Shown: one piece after another, positions 35,300 through 49,224 of the stretch
How the letters are laid out: every line of letters starts with the position of its first letter
Position numbering within the stretch: position 1 is the stretch's first letter
Position numbers and translations under genes: made by a program
Source: Tomocerus qinae
Lineage: Eukaryota; Arthropoda; Collembola; Entomobryomorpha; Tomoceridae
Assembly (NCBI GenBank): GCA_020055645.1
Contig: CM034546.1
Coordinates: 136,359,875 to 136,423,874, forward strand
Direction of reading: 5' to 3'
DNA: 64,000 nt
Notes under the pieces: model-generated
Told to the model about the DNA's origin: nothing
The model's input: the letters and a program-made list of their open reading frames with translations, nothing else
Database searches by the model: none

Positions 35300-37457
35300 A
35301 TCAGAAACTTATTTCCAACACCAAACGGAACCAATATTTTCGTTAAATCAGTTTCCTTTATAAGTTTAATAAATGCTTCGTAATTAGGGATTTCTATCAA
35401 CTAATAATTTCTACCTTTTGAAAAACAGTTTCTAAAGATAGCCTAAAAATAGTATCGTTCAGCAGTAACTTATCAATGGAAACTTTCCTTAATTCCAATC
35501 GATTTTTACCTTATTGCTGACTTCTTACAGATATTGAAATCATATTATTTATAGCTGCCAAAAAGATTGGAATTGAATGTAAGTTATTATAAGGAAATCG
35601 GAGACTTTCTCTTTGATGAAACCTTTTGCAATATTTTGTAGACTGAATAGATGCCAAATTGAGTGCGACGAATGCCGTAAACTGGAGACAGTTGTAACTG
35701 TGACACTTTAAGTAATGATAATTGGGTTAATGCACTTAACAGCTACATAATAACTAAATTGGGAAGTGAAATGGGCATGGACGTTAGAATTGTGCTCTAG
35801 AAGGAATTTTCATCATGTAGTAATTCACTGATGCTTTGTTCAGTTGTCAATTATGTTTTTCTTTGAATCATGCATGAGTAATACATACACTAAAAGTGTT
35901 TTCGATCAATCTAGCTTTTGTTTAACTCTTTAGTTCTAATAAGGTATACTTGAATATCCGTATTCGTGGAAATAGTACTGTATTATTTATTTATTAATAT
36001 ATCTGTTTATTATAAATTGAAGAAAATATTTTTGATCGGATAGTTTTACCCAAGGTAAGTAAAAATTTAGATTGAAAGGGATGCCTGATACGGTAATGTC
36101 ATGCTCCCCGTTGCCAATGCCAATGGAAACGGAAACCAGGTAACTGCAGGGACAAAGAGGAATGTCTCCTCAATCGTGGTTGCAAAAAAGATCAAGTTTT
36201 TTGGGCATCACCTTATGCCATATCACCTTGGCAATCTAAAATTTTACCTACGTTAGTTATACCATTACCATATTATTAAACAATAAAAAACCACGAAATA
36301 GGAATATAAGCAGGCACGAGAAAAAAAGGAGGTGGTGGTGGCGCCCTCTTAATCTAAGAAAAAGAGAATAATTTTTCAAAAAATCCAAAAATCGCAAAAA
36401 TTATTTGTCATAATTACTTGTGGACCCTGACCAAATTTCTGGATACGTTACTGAATATGAGTATAAGTAAAAGTTTGTAAGTCAAATTAGCCTGTAGTAA
36501 AATAGCCATACAATATAGCTTATACATACAATCTGCTATTATGATAACTTTTTAATGTGACATACTGTAGGTATAGATATTTGTAAAACTTGTTTTATAC
36601 TACATCAACTTATTTATTAATTTTAATAAATTAAAAACCTATCTGTAGTCAAGACATATCGGTTAAGAAATAATGTGTGTGATATTTAATAAATAATGAA
36701 TAATATGTGATACATCGTTGTGCAAGTAGTTCAGTTAGCTAAGTATCATTAAAATTTGTGCTAAGAACTATGGGCATTATCGACCTACAAAGGTTTATTA
36801 TGCAATGTTATTTGTTATGCAATGAAAAGTATTTTGAGCAACATCTTGGGAAAAAGGCAAAATTTCATTAAGAGTTTATGGTTCGAAAAGGAAAGTTATT
36901 ATTATTATTATTAACTTGTGTAGTGTTTCTCTTTATCTCCACACTGTAGAAAGAAGAAACTTCTGAAAGAATTAACAACCATTCTTCGGACACCAAGCTG
37001 GCTATAATAGCAGAATAAATGAAAAATGTATTTTTATTGTAAAAAGGTCTATTGTTATCAAACAAAAAAATAAATGCGGATAGGATGTAAACTACGGCTA
37101 CCTCATAATGGCTTTCAAGTTTATCATGGAGATATGTCATCCAAACCCAACAGACAATTTGACAGTGATGGAACTAGAACTGACACTTAGTGTAAGTAAT
37201 AATAGTAATAAATAACCAACTACTACCTAGAATCACTCTTCAAAATTTCCAAAAAGTGGCGGAAGGTGACTACATTGGACTCCAGTTTGGGGAGAAATAC
37301 CCGGACAGAAAAGACGAACAGGATTCAGTGGAAAATTTAATCAACGGTTTCACAAGAAAATATTAGGTCTACTTAATGTAATTCCAACTGGAATGACCAA
37401 TTGGTCATCAAAATTTTGGAAGGTTTTTGTTGTTCAAAAAAACAGAACAGTTCACAT
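35300..37457. other. Intergenic, no gene seen
   Basis: Upstream of the ionotropic receptor. An open frame at 36868-37140 has no splice or domain support. Confidence 0.4.
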
Positions 37458-38574
37458 TCATTTAGCACTTAAAACTTTGATTAGTAATGACTCGTGCAGA
37501 AAAAAGTAATCGCCTTGTGTTACTTTGGCAACGAGTTTAAATTCATTTGATACCATGAGTTGTATTAAAGCCTCTTTGCCCATCTCTGACAGCAGCTCGA
37601 CCTCTATTAGCCAGCTCTGGCATTATAAAAACGAAGAAATAGGGTATAAATAATTACATTTTTAAGTAATTCTCTGTATAGCACAAAATCTTTTAATTAC
37701 CTTTACGAGAATTAAGTGAAACGGGAAATTCTTTAAAACTTTCAACTCTTGACTTTGGATATCCAAACTAACAAAATCGATAGTTGTGTATTCAACAGCA
37801 GACAAAAGAGTATACATTGGAAAGAGTGGTACTTTGATTTTGGTAAAATTTTTGAAATCCCCAAAGATATTTCCAGAACCGAGAGAGCTGGCTGGATTCC
37901 ATTCGTTGACTGATGTCATTGTACCCTTAATTAAATATGGCGCGTTAGCAATTATTTTTATCAAGAGTTGGTTGATTATCTAATTCTAATACCAATTCTG
38001 AATGATTAGATGGGGAGAGACAACATTGAGCCACAAAAGACTTGCGATGATTACTTTTCAATGACTCAAGAGACTTTGGGTGACATTCCACTAGTAAACC
38101 TGTCCAATTTTGTTCTGCTTCTAACCAAAGTGTGTTAGAAGCGGCCACACCGTCATAAGCTCCAGTTTCTACAAAAACTCCATTTCTTCCATTGGGAACC
38201 TTTTAAAAAAATCAAGTATAATCAGATTTATTAGACCAGTCTCAAATAGTGACGACGAAAACGATAATTTTTACCAATTTTTGTAGATGGTTCCAAAGTG
38301 ATGAAATAATATTAGTCGGTCCGTCATTTTTAAATGGATATGGCTGTGTCGATGGTGGCAGTATATAACCTTTTGCAAATGAAACTAGTTTATGGTCCAC
38401 TTGATCTAGTTTCGTCACATTTTCGGTGATTATAGGCAGCTTTTCTTTAGCTAGTTCCGCCCTTCTTGGATAAATAATATAAAACATAGACGGGGTTTTA
38501 GACATGAAATATAATGCTACTAAACTTTGTACTGCTATAAACAGTAAACCAAATTTAATGTAGATAGAATTCAT
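37458..38574 (-). CDS. FkbM/Star-like type II membrane methyltransferase-fold protein
   Basis: Four exons (38574-38275, 38199-37993, 37925-37701, 37616-37458), all phase 0, give 296 residues. A single N-terminal anchor (FGLLFIAVQSLVALYFM) precedes a stem. The FkbM-type Rossmann domain follows: FVETGAYDGVAASNT (SAM-motif-I-like), WTGLLVECHP, KSFVAQCCLSP, PMYTLLSAVEYTTIDFVSLDIQSQELKVLKNFPF, and EMGKEALIQLMVSNEFKLVAKVTQGDYFF. The layout matches Drosophila Star and its arthropod relatives, type II membrane proteins whose FkbM-like domain may be non-enzymatic; Star helps export EGF-receptor ligands from the ER. Intron 2 is only 67 nt. The acceptor of exon 4 (gccag|AGC) was chosen for phase and motif continuity and is the least certain junction. 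Confidence 0.82.
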
Positions 38575-39592
38575 TTCACGAAAAATAAAATTTTTGTATT
38601 TTGTCAATGGAATGTTTTCAAGGCGTAAAGGCAAATAAAAGAAATTTTATCATAGTAGTGTCAATTGGAAATAATACAATATAAAAAATTCAGATATTAC
38701 TTATTCTCATAACGATTATTACCATTATCAGTGTTTTATTATATGTAAAATCATATAATAGTATACTTACGTGGATTTATGTATCAATTAATGGACAAAC
38801 AAACTTGAGATTGCAACAGTTATGCCAATTCCAACTTCCAACCCATCCATAAAATAATACCATTTTTGTTAAATGCCCTTCTTTAGCTCTTGATAATGTT
38901 TATTAGTATTAAATATTGCCTTCTGAAATTTTAGGCAATTTAGAATCTTAGTCTACTAATCATTAAATATTTCAATGTTTATAATCCTATTATCCGTATG
39001 ACATTACATTTTATATGCATAAATAATTATTGATTTGCTAAGTGAATTTGGCAAACTAAGACCTAATGAAATTGATACACCTATGACTTATCTAGTCAAT
39101 CTTATTAGAACCACAAAACTTTAAAAGCGCAATTTAACTGCGACGTGAATGATTTAGAAGTCGAGTTTACTATTTTTATTTCTCTTGTTTTAAAGTTAGG
39201 AAAACATAAGTTTAGGAATAATTTAGTAGCGGGTATCTTACCTTGATTAATATGAGACCCAATTGAATTATACTATAGATATACATCTTATATATAGTTA
39301 TATGGTCAATTTGTAAAGACGTGTAATACACTTGCTCATGCTCTAGAACACGACAGGTGGTTAATAATGAACAGGGTTACTTGTATACAGGTGGTATTGA
39401 TTTTCCTATGCTCTTGTTTGCTGACAAGACACGAACATGGCCCACTTTTTCTATCACCTTAATTCTCCTTTAGTGTCTTTCGCTCTCCGTGTGACATTTC
39501 TTCCGTGCCTTTACTTATTCTAAGCTATTTTCACTTATAATTAGATGCCTAAGTAGCAGAAAGTGTTACTATTCAATTGAAGCTCAAGCATT
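38575..39592. other. Divergent promoter region
   Basis: Spacer between the minus-strand FkbM-like gene and the plus-strand arrestin gene, so it should hold both promoters. No clear TATA box or repeat. Confidence 0.4.
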
Positions 39593-42021
39593 ATGGCTAG
39601 TGTAGGTGCCTTGAGAGCACTTGGACATTCAATACCTTCAAAACCGGGGAAATCAGATCATTTCGGTTATTTTGACTGTGAAGTCCAGCTGGACGGTATT
39701 CTTGCAAGACCTTATGGATTAATATCTGGCAGAGTTGTAGTGGACACGTCTAACGAAATAAAATGCTACGGTATGTAAATTTGTATCACATTGAACTTCA
39801 TAACAATATCTATTTATATAGCTACATAAACCTAACTTGTGTGTATTGCATGATTTAATGGATATCGATAAGTAAAATAATTAAATGGTTGCAAAATTCT
39901 GAGTATATAGGGATTGATGTAGGTATTAAAATTTTAATTGAAAGAATTATAATCTTAATGAAGACGCTTATTAAACCAATACAACACCCAAAATATCTGC
40001 TTAGAAAATAAATGTGCCTTTTATGCAAATTAATGGACACATTTTGGAGTTTCCTTCCCATCTTTTGATCATGTGCAAGGCTAAAGTGCAGAATAGGTGG
40101 GTGGTGCATTTCGGTATAAACTAAATAGTAGATTATGAAAATATGATTATGTCTGGGGAAGGAGTACCTAAATCTTTGTAGAGGGAATATCTCTATGTGA
40201 ATCGAGAATTTATTATGCTGATTCATGCTTGTAAGATTATTGATTCCGAAACGAAAACCTTGTCTATACATGCGAAATTATACTGGGGGAGGGGCTTATG
40301 CTTGTTACCCGGAAGACTATGACTAAAACCTACCAATCTTCAGGAAACCTTAAACTGGAATTAAATCTTTGGAATTATTGAACACGACGTTTCATATTTA
40401 TTACAATAATAATAGTAAGTATGCTTTTAAAATAATTTTGCCCTGATTTCTGTAGGAATTCGAGTACAACTTGATGCAATAGTAAATCTTAAATTCGAAA
40501 CAAAAATGGATAACCGGGCGAGCAGTCATAGGAAAATGGAAAGCCTACTTCAGGCTGCTTCAGAGCCTGATGGGAGTTTCTACATTGTTTCTCCAGCGCG
40601 AGTGCAAGTGTCAGGAGATCGTAAGATTTAAACTCTTTTTTTCATATTATTGTTGTTTGCAAATCAATTTTTAATCTTTGAAAATGACAGAAAATGAAGT
40701 AATGGTTTAATATTGTTTTAGAATTGGGAGAATCTCTCCGTAGCTGCAATTTACAAAAAGGCTCATACACTTTCCCATTTACCATAACATTTCCTGGGGA
40801 GACATTGCCTTCTCCTTTTAAGTCTCCGTATGGTAATCTTCAGTACAAGATAGTGGCCTACATGAGGTCATCTTATTGCTACGTACAGATAGCAGAGAAA
40901 GTATTACAATTTAGAGGCTACAATAACTTAAGCGAGCAACCAAGAGCGAAAGAACCTCTCAGAAACGAAATCAGTTTCCAAAAGTCAATTTTTTCATCAA
41001 AGAAAATCGTGACGGCAGTTTTGACGGCGCATAAGTCAGGCTACGTAGTCGGAGAAGACTTGATATTCCAACTAACGGTTAGCAACCCCAAGAAACTCAG
41101 TGTTAGCAAGGTGACTGCTAACCTCGTTAGAAGAATTATTTTTAACATTAATGGAGCTACAAAGACAACTCTCTCAACACTTGACAAGTATGAGAACAAT
41201 AATGTTACGAAGGAAGAGACTTTCATGTGGACTGGGAAATTGACGGTCCCAAAAAATAGTATGCCGACATACAGTATTAAGCAGGTGTACTCGGTCATCA
41301 ATTTGATACAGGCAATATATTTTAAAATTTTGACACTATTTATAGTGGAAGAAATATTTTACTATATTCTTTTGTAGATAGTTCAAATCTGGGTTGAAGT
41401 AAGACAGTGGTTGTACATTTTAAACATCGCGCCATGAAATACACAGGGCATACCAGTACCAGGACAATCTTGACCTGACCTAACCTTATTAAAACAATCA
41501 GATTGATGGGTATTTGTGCAACCACTGCCTTACTTCAACCCAAATCTGGTATTTTATTTTGCGGAATATTTTTTTATTTTACAATAACTTCAAACCTTGT
41601 GCCTAAATTGATAATTTTTCTGGATTTTTAATTCAAAGAATTTGTGAAATTGCAGTACCAAGTGAGTATTAACGACTACCCTGGACCTTTAAAAGGACAG
41701 GCTGAAGTCATAATTGGAACAAGCAATGACCCAGTGGACACTGTAAAGAACCGCCGAATGAGTTTGCTTCAAGTGGAGGACCAATTCATATACAGAGAAC
41801 GACAACGACGATCAGACTCAATTTGCTCGAGATTATCAGACAGTTCTATCATGACTACACTTTCTCTGCCTCCAAATTATTCTCAATTGTCATCGCGGGC
41901 TGTTTCGCTAGCTTCTCTTGAAACGCGTAAGTCAAAACTACTTGAGGTGACAAAGATTTTTTATTTTATTGTCATTCAATTTCATATTTTAGTGCCACCT
42001 CACTATGATGACTTGAAGTAA
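39593..42021 (+). CDS. Alpha-arrestin (arrestin domain-containing protein) with PPxY tail
   Basis: Five exons (39593-39770, 40456-40620, 40722-41284, 41656-41926, 41993-42021) join in phase to 401 residues. The arrestin N domain covers about 25-185 (FDCEVQLDGILARPYGLISGRVVV, SYTFPFTITFPGETLPSPFKSPYGNLQYKIVAYM). The arrestin C domain covers about 195-330 (GYVVGEDLIFQLTVSNPKKLSVSKVTANLVR, TFMWTGKLTVP, YQVSINDYP.LKGQAEVIIGT). The tail is Ser/Arg-rich, and the tiny last exon encodes LPPHYDDLK, a PPxY motif that binds WW domains of Nedd4-family ubiquitin ligases. Alpha-arrestins are cytoplasmic adaptors recruiting such ligases to membrane cargo. Intron 3 carries an inverted-repeat element. One usual arrestin stretch between RASSHRKMES and GESL is longer than normal. 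Confidence 0.9.
41389..41543. mobile_element. MITE-like inverted repeat inside arrestin intron 3
   Basis: The left arm tgggttgaagtaagacagtg is matched by its inverted copy at about 41519-41543 with one mismatch. The spacer of about 105 bp is without coding capacity. Confidence 0.75.
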
Positions 42022-43286
42022 GCGCTGACTCACACGGCAGGAAGGAGATTAAAAATTCATTCAACGTCGTAATCGATTTTTCTCACCTGCTTGCTTACTT
42101 TATACACTCCTTTATCTATTATAATACTATCTTTCTCAACTATCTGTCTGTACCTATTACTTAATGTACCTGTTCCATTTTCTGGATGTACAATTTCCGT
42201 GTTCTCTCAAAATACTTAAAACGTTTGTACTCTATAATTCATACGCACACAATTCGTCTCACATGCCTTAAAACACTTTAAATGCTCAAATGCTATGTAC
42301 CACTTCAACTGACACCATTTCAAGCACAACTTGAAAAAGTTGGTCTGAGGTAGAATTTAAATTAACAATGGGAGATTCCACACATGAAAATGGTGCATTG
42401 TAATAATATTATAACTATCTAAGTAAAACAAATGATAAACTCTTAAAATAACACTTTGTTAATGACAGCTTAAATATTCATTCGTTAATTACTGTAAATA
42501 TATTACTTATTAATCCATAAGTTGCTAATTTCTGTCTCTATTCTTCTCTCGTATACTTTTACACCTTATAAGAATTTAAAGTCAAACTCGCAGGCCATAT
42601 CACCGGGAAGTAAACATAATAATATAATATAGAGTTACCTGATACATAGGTAGGTAAATATATCAAGACTGCGATTATAATGCACAAGATTAGATACATT
42701 GATACATTTACATAAGCAGGTCAAAATATAATCATATTGTACAGATTGGGACACAGTTCAAACCTGAGCTAAGTTTCAAAAAATTCTCCATATAGTTTGA
42801 TGGACAATCCAACCAAAAGGCAGAAACAAATCCACCAAATAGCAGAATAGCCTATAGCACAATTGAGAATCGTGGAAATTGAAATACATATATTTCGTAA
42901 CACACACATAAGAAAGTATATGGGGCCCGCTGATACATCAAACAAGATAAAAAGGCAATAATGACTACTTTTTTAAAAGTGGAGGACTTACTCTTACCTT
43001 TTTTATAATAAGGCAAAAAAGGTCCTTTTTTGTTCCCTGACCTATATCCGATGTGGACAATTAATTCATTTATAACATAATAGTAGTATGCTGACTTACG
43101 GAGCTGGTTCGCTGATAGATACTACTAGGGTGAGACTATAGTATATGCATGTAATAACGTTGTAAATTGTAGTAATATAAAATTCAGAATTTACTGATAC
43201 AGTGGAAAATAATTAGGAAATGGCAGAGGAATAAAAATACATTTTAATTATGATAACAAATATTATGTTTAAGTAAAGTTCGAAAC
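42022..43286. other. Intergenic, no gene seen
   Basis: Spacer between convergent arrestin and zinc-finger genes. The T/A-rich stretch at 42955-43040 (ggcaaaaaaggtcctttttt) resembles 15600-15830. Confidence 0.4.
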
Positions 43287-46200
43287 TCAATTCAAAACTC
43301 CTGATTTTTGTTTGTGGGTTTTTTGGTGTTTGTGCCAAGTGCTTCTATCGGAAAATGCTTTTGCACAAATTGAACATGAGTAGGGCTTCTCTCCAGTATG
43401 GAGTCTTAAGTGAGTTTTTAAAATAGCGTCAGAGGTAAAGGCTTTATCACAAAAGGTGCACTTGTGAGGCCTCTCCCCGGTGTGGGTTAAATTATGTCGT
43501 TTCAAGTTGCTCTTTTGGCTGAAGCTGATTCCACAAACATCACAAATAAATGGCCTTTCTTCCTTATGTGTCTTTAAATGAAGGTTGAAATTTCCCTTGA
43601 AAGCAAAACATTTTCCGCAGGTTTCGCAAGAATACGGCTTTTCTCCCGTGTGTGTTCTAGCATGCCGTTTAACCAGGGCAGGGGAATCGAAAAATTTGTC
43701 ACAAAAGTCACATTTAAATCTTTTCTTTTTGATATCTATTCCCTCTAGTTTACATTGTAATGCAGTTGTGAGATGGCGTCTACCCTCACGACAACGTTTT
43801 TCATGGCTTAATAAATTTTTTCTACAACCAAAACTGTTCCCACATACACTACACACGAATATTTTTCCTGAGTGTACTCTCTCCATATGATCTTTTACGT
43901 AATTCCTCCTCACCCTCTTGCCACAAACATCACAATCCACTTTATCATCGCTTTTACGGCACTTTAACTTTGACTTTGAATTACAATAGTACATATGCAT
44001 TATTAAACCATTCGCGTCTTTCTTAATTCTTCCACAGACTTTACATTGATGTGCCACTTCACCAAAATTTTCCTCAAAATGTTTTGCAATTGGGTTTCTT
44101 CCAACTGATATTTCAATTCCATGTTTGCTAGACGAATGTTTTTTTAGAGTTGGTACGGAATTAAATACAATCTTACATGTTTTGCATTCATAGGGAAGAT
44201 CTTCCAATGGATGATTTTTGCCTGAGTGTATCAACAAGTCGCAACGATTGTAAAATAATTCTTTGCAAAATGAACATTTGCATCTGAGATTAGTGGCTAA
44301 TTTCCGGTTGTGAAGAAACAGGGCCGATGAGTCGTCAAATTTATTTTCGCATTTACTACAAGTAAGAAGACCATTAGTAAATGCTGTGTGATATTGTTTC
44401 TGGTGGGCAACCAGCTGTACCATTTGGCCGAAATACTTGTCCCCACAAATGTCGCATTTGAATTTAGTTCGCTCCTCTTCTGTTTTATGTAGCTCTTCGT
44501 GTCTTTTTAAATTGCCTACATTTCCAAACGATTTTCCACACGTGGCGCATGTAAATCTTAAATTCTTGTCGTGCACCTCATCAATGTGCCTTTTTAATTT
44601 ACCTGAGCTACCTTTAATTTGTATTCCACAAATTTCACATGAGTGAACGTTGGTAATGCTTTGTTGTGAGTGTACTGTGGATAGATGAAATGTTAGGCTC
44701 CTACTATTTTTGAATATCTTGCCACAAGTTTGGCATTTACATTCCTTTGTATCGTGTACTTGTAGAAAGTGATTTCGCAAACTTATTTGGGTCGGAAAAC
44801 CTTTGTCACAGATCTTGCAATTGAAAAGTTTCTCGCCATGATATTTCATGTGCGTCTGCAACCCTTGTTTATTTTTAAAAATCTTTTTGCACACCGGACA
44901 TTTGATGGTACTTTCATGACATGCTTCATGTATGGGAATATATTCCTTGAGATATTTTTTACCACAAACTTTGCAAGCAATTTTCTCTTGGTCCGCGTGC
45001 AATAAAATCTTGTGTTTTCTTAAGTACAGTTTTGATTTAAAATTTTTGGAGCACAATTCACAGGTGTAGACTTTTCCCTTATGGTTGTATTTATGTTTAT
45101 TTAATGTTCTTATAAATTTGAATCGTCTTCCGCATTGCTCACAACCAAAAGGCAAATCTTCCCTATGACTTTCTAGTAAGTGCTCCCTTAAAGTACGCAC
45201 GGTGTAATAACTCTTGCCACACGTCTTGCATTTGTAGGACTTATTTTTGGGCGTGCATTTGACTGCGTGACTTTCCACATTTCTTTGATAATTAAAACGT
45301 ATGCCATTTGCGTCAAACTTAAGCCCTATAAAACCCGAAATTCGGTATTAGTCAATAATCTTATTGTTGTAATAAAACTGAATACCAGAAACCAAAACGC
45401 AACTTTTTACATGCTATATATTAAACAAGAATAAAAAGTAAATTTCAGACAATTTTTAGGACAGGATTTTCTTTAAACAAAACATTGTCACAAGTATTAA
45501 TTATTAGTAATTACCTAGTATCTACATATTATGTCACACAAAATTCAAGATAAAGGAAACAATTAAAATGGCAACGAATCATGAAACTAATTTTCTGCAC
45601 AGCAGCCCGACAGAGTAATAGAGATACGATTGTATAATTTAAGAGGTAGGTATGGTTTCTAATGACGATTGGGCCTGACTATCATATTCGCTCTTAACTT
45701 TTTTTGGGAAACTTGGATCTAGTCCGAGAATATTGGTCGTAGAAAGACGAAGTTCGTCTCTAAAAACGCAGAAAATGTCAATTTATAGCAGCTTGCACTT
45801 AGATTTCTACCTTTTACCTTCGTTTGCGAGTTATTGCAATTTTATTTAATATCTCGTAACCAGAGGTACTAAAAATTAGGAATCCAAGTGCAAGCTGCTA
45901 TAAATTGACATTTTCTGCGTTTTTAGAGACCAACTTCGTCTTTCTACGACCAATATTCTCGGACTAGATCCAAGTTTCCCAAAAAAAATCGTCTTTTATG
46001 CCCTATTTATTTTGCTGTATTGTCATAGAGCAAATTTCTATGGCTCTGTGTATTTTAAATCGTAGCCATAGATACTTCCCCATTACCTGCCCCTCATTGA
46101 ATTTCCCCGTATTTTGAACCACCCCTGAACCTTAATTGATTTTTTGCCCTTTTATTTTCGATTTTGTTTAAAATACGATAACTGGAGAATGATTGATTAA

Positions 46201-48207
46201 AAATTAACTCGGGGCTGTAATTGTTTCTTTAAGCACCCTGAAAGCGCAGAGGCGCTCAAAGCTTTCTTTTTGGCGGATCTAATCCGTGATGGAAAACGAT
46301 CGCCCTGTATTTTAGACGCCCAGGTTGCTGGGCGACCAACGCGGAACTGCTCCGCGGGGCGCCTGGGACATCCGCGACCAAGGTATCAAAAAACCCGGGT
46401 TTTTAGAAAAATACCCACCACCCCGGGTTTTTTGGGTAAGGGTTTTTTGTACAACTATAGCCATAAATGCAAGCCTATACTATACCATATAGGAAAACTA
46501 CAGCTGACAATAACAACATCCATGTAATCTTGCAACTAATATTGTTTATTGTAAAAACAAAAATTTAAAGCACAAAATTTGTATTGTTAACACATTTTAA
46601 CACAGCAAACACGCGCTATTTTTTGAGCACCTATATTATTATTACTGTTTGATAACAAGTAGTGAGTATAACTATGCATTATAATATTTTACTGATTAAA
46701 TTGACTTTATTATGAAATTCCTTAATTAATTTGGAGCTTTTAATTGTGAAGCAGTACATCAATCAATTGATTCAATTGAATGTGTAAGGAGTTAATTAAA
46801 ATTGAGCATAATTATGTATACAACAATACACAATCTTCATAATGATTAAAATTTGCATAAAACTAATAGTCATCTCGATACGATACATTTATTGCACACG
46901 TAAAAGTAGAGAAGCTACAATTTGTTTCCACCTGATTATACATTTGTTTACCTTTTTGAATGGAAACACGACAAAATTAGTATGTTTTGCTTATTTAAAT
47001 AGAGCTTTAGTGCACATTATTGTATGTTTTGTAAAAAACCCAATAAACCCAGGGCTTTTTAAGTAAAGTGGGGTGGGTTTTTTGCCAAAAAACCCCAACC
47101 CATAAAAATCCCGACCCACAACCCTATCCGCGACTCACGAAGAAATTACAGCTCCGAATAAATTATTGTCTTTCACTTACGTTCCAAAACAACCCGAGGC
47201 CACTGAACAGCAGATGTTTCATTAATTTTAGCCTTATTTTCGTATTCAGCATTCTTAAAAGTGTCAGTTGGCGACTGCTCATTCCCTGTGGAAAATAATA
47301 TTTTGTTATTTCAAACAATAATTCTCATTACATAATTTTTACAAATACACAACGGGGCATTTAAAAGGGAAAGTGACCATCGGGATTACATGCCCCTTAG
47401 AGGAAATTATAAAAAAAACTATAGTCAATAACCTTATTATTTTCTATCCGTCTATGCCTTGTAATTTCTATGGTCACTTTTAAATGCCCCGTAGTGTACA
47501 AAAAATATATTGTTGTAAATAGTTTTAAGGAAATGAGCAAATTAAATGAAAACATTTTGAATAAGAAATGCAGATATAATTATTGCTTTACTTTCTACGA
47601 CTTCAGGCCTTTCATCAACAGTTGTTGCTTGATTCTGATTAGGTTTATCACTATTTACAAGTTCCAAATTGCCGGAGTTTTTAGAGGTATTTATATGCTT
47701 ATCAAGTGGTTGAAAAATTTTATTTGTTGAATTTTCAAATTCGACAAATTCCTCTTCTGACTGTGAAATATAAAAATCCTCAACAGGGTCTTCAGGAAAT
47801 GAATCAACTTCTGACAGTTCAAACTCGTCAACTTCTTCTTTAATGTAGTCCTCATTGTCTTCTATCTTGACATTAACAGAGATTTCATCTGCATTTTTTG
47901 AAGCTCTTCCTTTTACTTCAGTTTTAAACTTTTTCACCAATTCATTCAACTCTTTTTCAATGACTTTCAATTCCTGGTGTAATTGATGAACCTTGTGAGC
48001 AGTTTTGAAGCATAATGCACAGAATGGTGATAACAATCCTTCCGACTGATTCCAATCAAACGAATCTCTTCCGGAAATTTCTTCCCGCAGAAAGCTTTTA
48101 CTGCAGTCAAAAATATCCTTGTAAATCTTTTTATCATCCCCGTGGACAATGGAATTAGTAGATGGGATGGGATCTAAACAGAACGAACACAGTCCATCGT
48201 GGTCCAT
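43287..48207 (-). CDS. ZAD-type C2H2 zinc-finger transcription factor, ~21 fingers
   Basis: Three exons (48207-47592, 47285-47181, 45325-43287), each junction phase 1, give 919 residues. Exon 1 encodes a ZAD-like domain (LCSFCLDPI ... SPFCALCFKTAHKVHQLHQEL), an arthropod dimerisation module using four Cys, then an acidic linker (EDNEDYIKEEVDEFELSEVDSFPEDPVEDF). Exon 3 encodes about 21 C2H2 fingers. Most have C-x2-C-x12-H-x3-5-H; two use Cys as the final ligand, one lacks the second His, and the last five carry TGEKP-type linkers. This is a nuclear DNA-binding regulator. ZAD families are lineage-expanded in hexapods, so no target can be named. Both introns carry inverted-repeat elements. Confidence 0.92.
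45700..45988. mobile_element. Inverted-repeat element, ~110-bp arms, in zinc-finger intron 2
   Basis: Left arm about 45700-45812 and right arm about 45878-45988 are inverted copies (gggaaacttggatctagtcc, aaaacgcagaaaatgtcaat) with very few differences. The spacer is about 65 bp. Confidence 0.85.
46230..46440. other. GC-rich island within intron
   Basis: Markedly GC-rich against an AT-rich background (cgcccaggttgctgggcgac, gctccgcggggcgcctggga), followed by C/G-run sequence aaaacccgggttttt. A roughly inverted relative of the latter lies at 47035-47110. Looks like a fragment of a foreign or mobile sequence; no family recognised. Confidence 0.4.
47351..47492. mobile_element. Short MITE in zinc-finger intron 1
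   Basis: Inverted ends acggggcatttaaaa...agtgaccat and atggtcacttttaaatgccc, about 30 bp each, with a spacer of about 80 bp. Confidence 0.75.
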
Positions 48208-48483
48208 TGCACCAATTTTCAGCTGTACTGCAAATATGCTGAATGCAAAATGCAAACACAATTATTGATTTGTACAATGCATGATGAATTTTGTGCAATT
48301 TACAATATGAGATAAGATGGATTTGCTAACATAATGATATTATGATGGATGGCAAAATTACATTGACATTACATGTCCACAGTGGACACGTTGACAGTCC
48401 ACATTAATTCTGAAGAAAAGCAGAAAAAGGACAGAATAAGTAAAAAATCTTTTGGTGCAAAATTTGTTTCGCGGCTAAAGTGA

Positions 48484-48492
48484 AGATTAGTC
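48484..48492 (+). repeat. 9-bp target-site duplication, left copy
   Basis: agattagtc, repeated exactly at 53456-53464 in direct orientation immediately outside the large foldback element. Confidence 0.85.
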
Positions 48493-48499
48493 GGCTCAT

Positions 48500-48770
48500 C
48501 CCAACTACCCGACAACCGACAGTCAACTACCGGACACCCGATGCCCTCCCACCCGACGCCCGACAGCGGCCATATACTTCCTGCCTGACACCCGACGGCT
48601 ATCTACCCGACACCCGATGCCTTCCCACCAAACGCCCGACAGCGGCCAAGTCCTTCCCACCCAACGCCCGACAACTAACTACCGGACACCCGATGCCCAA
48701 CCAACCGACACCCGCCGCCTTCCCACCCGACAACAGACGCCCTTCTACCCGACATTTAGATTGCTTAGAA
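48500..48770 (+). repeat. CCCGACACCCGATGCC-like minisatellite, left arm
   Basis: Irregular units of cccgacacccgatgccttcc and variants. The inverted counterpart occupies 53170-53450. Confidence 0.8.
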
Positions 48771-49224
48771 AATTAAAAATTTTTACCCGATGCATGTACA
48801 AGTCATAGCATACCCAAAAGTTTGAAGGCATGGACTGTCATAAGCTAGAGACATGAGCTTCCTCTATGCCAATACCAACACTAGTATTGTAAGCAGAAAA
48901 GAATAGAAAAACGGTTAGTGATTCCTGCCACATGGGATAACAGTGCAATACTGGAAATAACAATAAATGCGTGACAGAGCCGCAGGGAGGAAGCCAGTAG
49001 TAGTGGGAGGGGGTATATGGCCAATGCACGGATAGGTATGCCCCTACTCCTTATACATGGATAGGTATGCACCTAAAGCTTGTGTGCATTTCTCCCTATT
49101 TACTCAAGCACACATGCAGCCTCCCCATGTTCTCAGGCACTACATGCATTCTCCCTTCATTCTCAGGCACACATGCCCCTTTCTTATCCATGGATGCAGG
49201 TATACAGCTAAAGCTTGCCTGTAT

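Noticed and set aside
36868-37140. 90-codon minus-strand open frame with a hydrophobic stretch
   Set aside because: Ends in an AAT/ATT microsatellite translation; chance frame likely.
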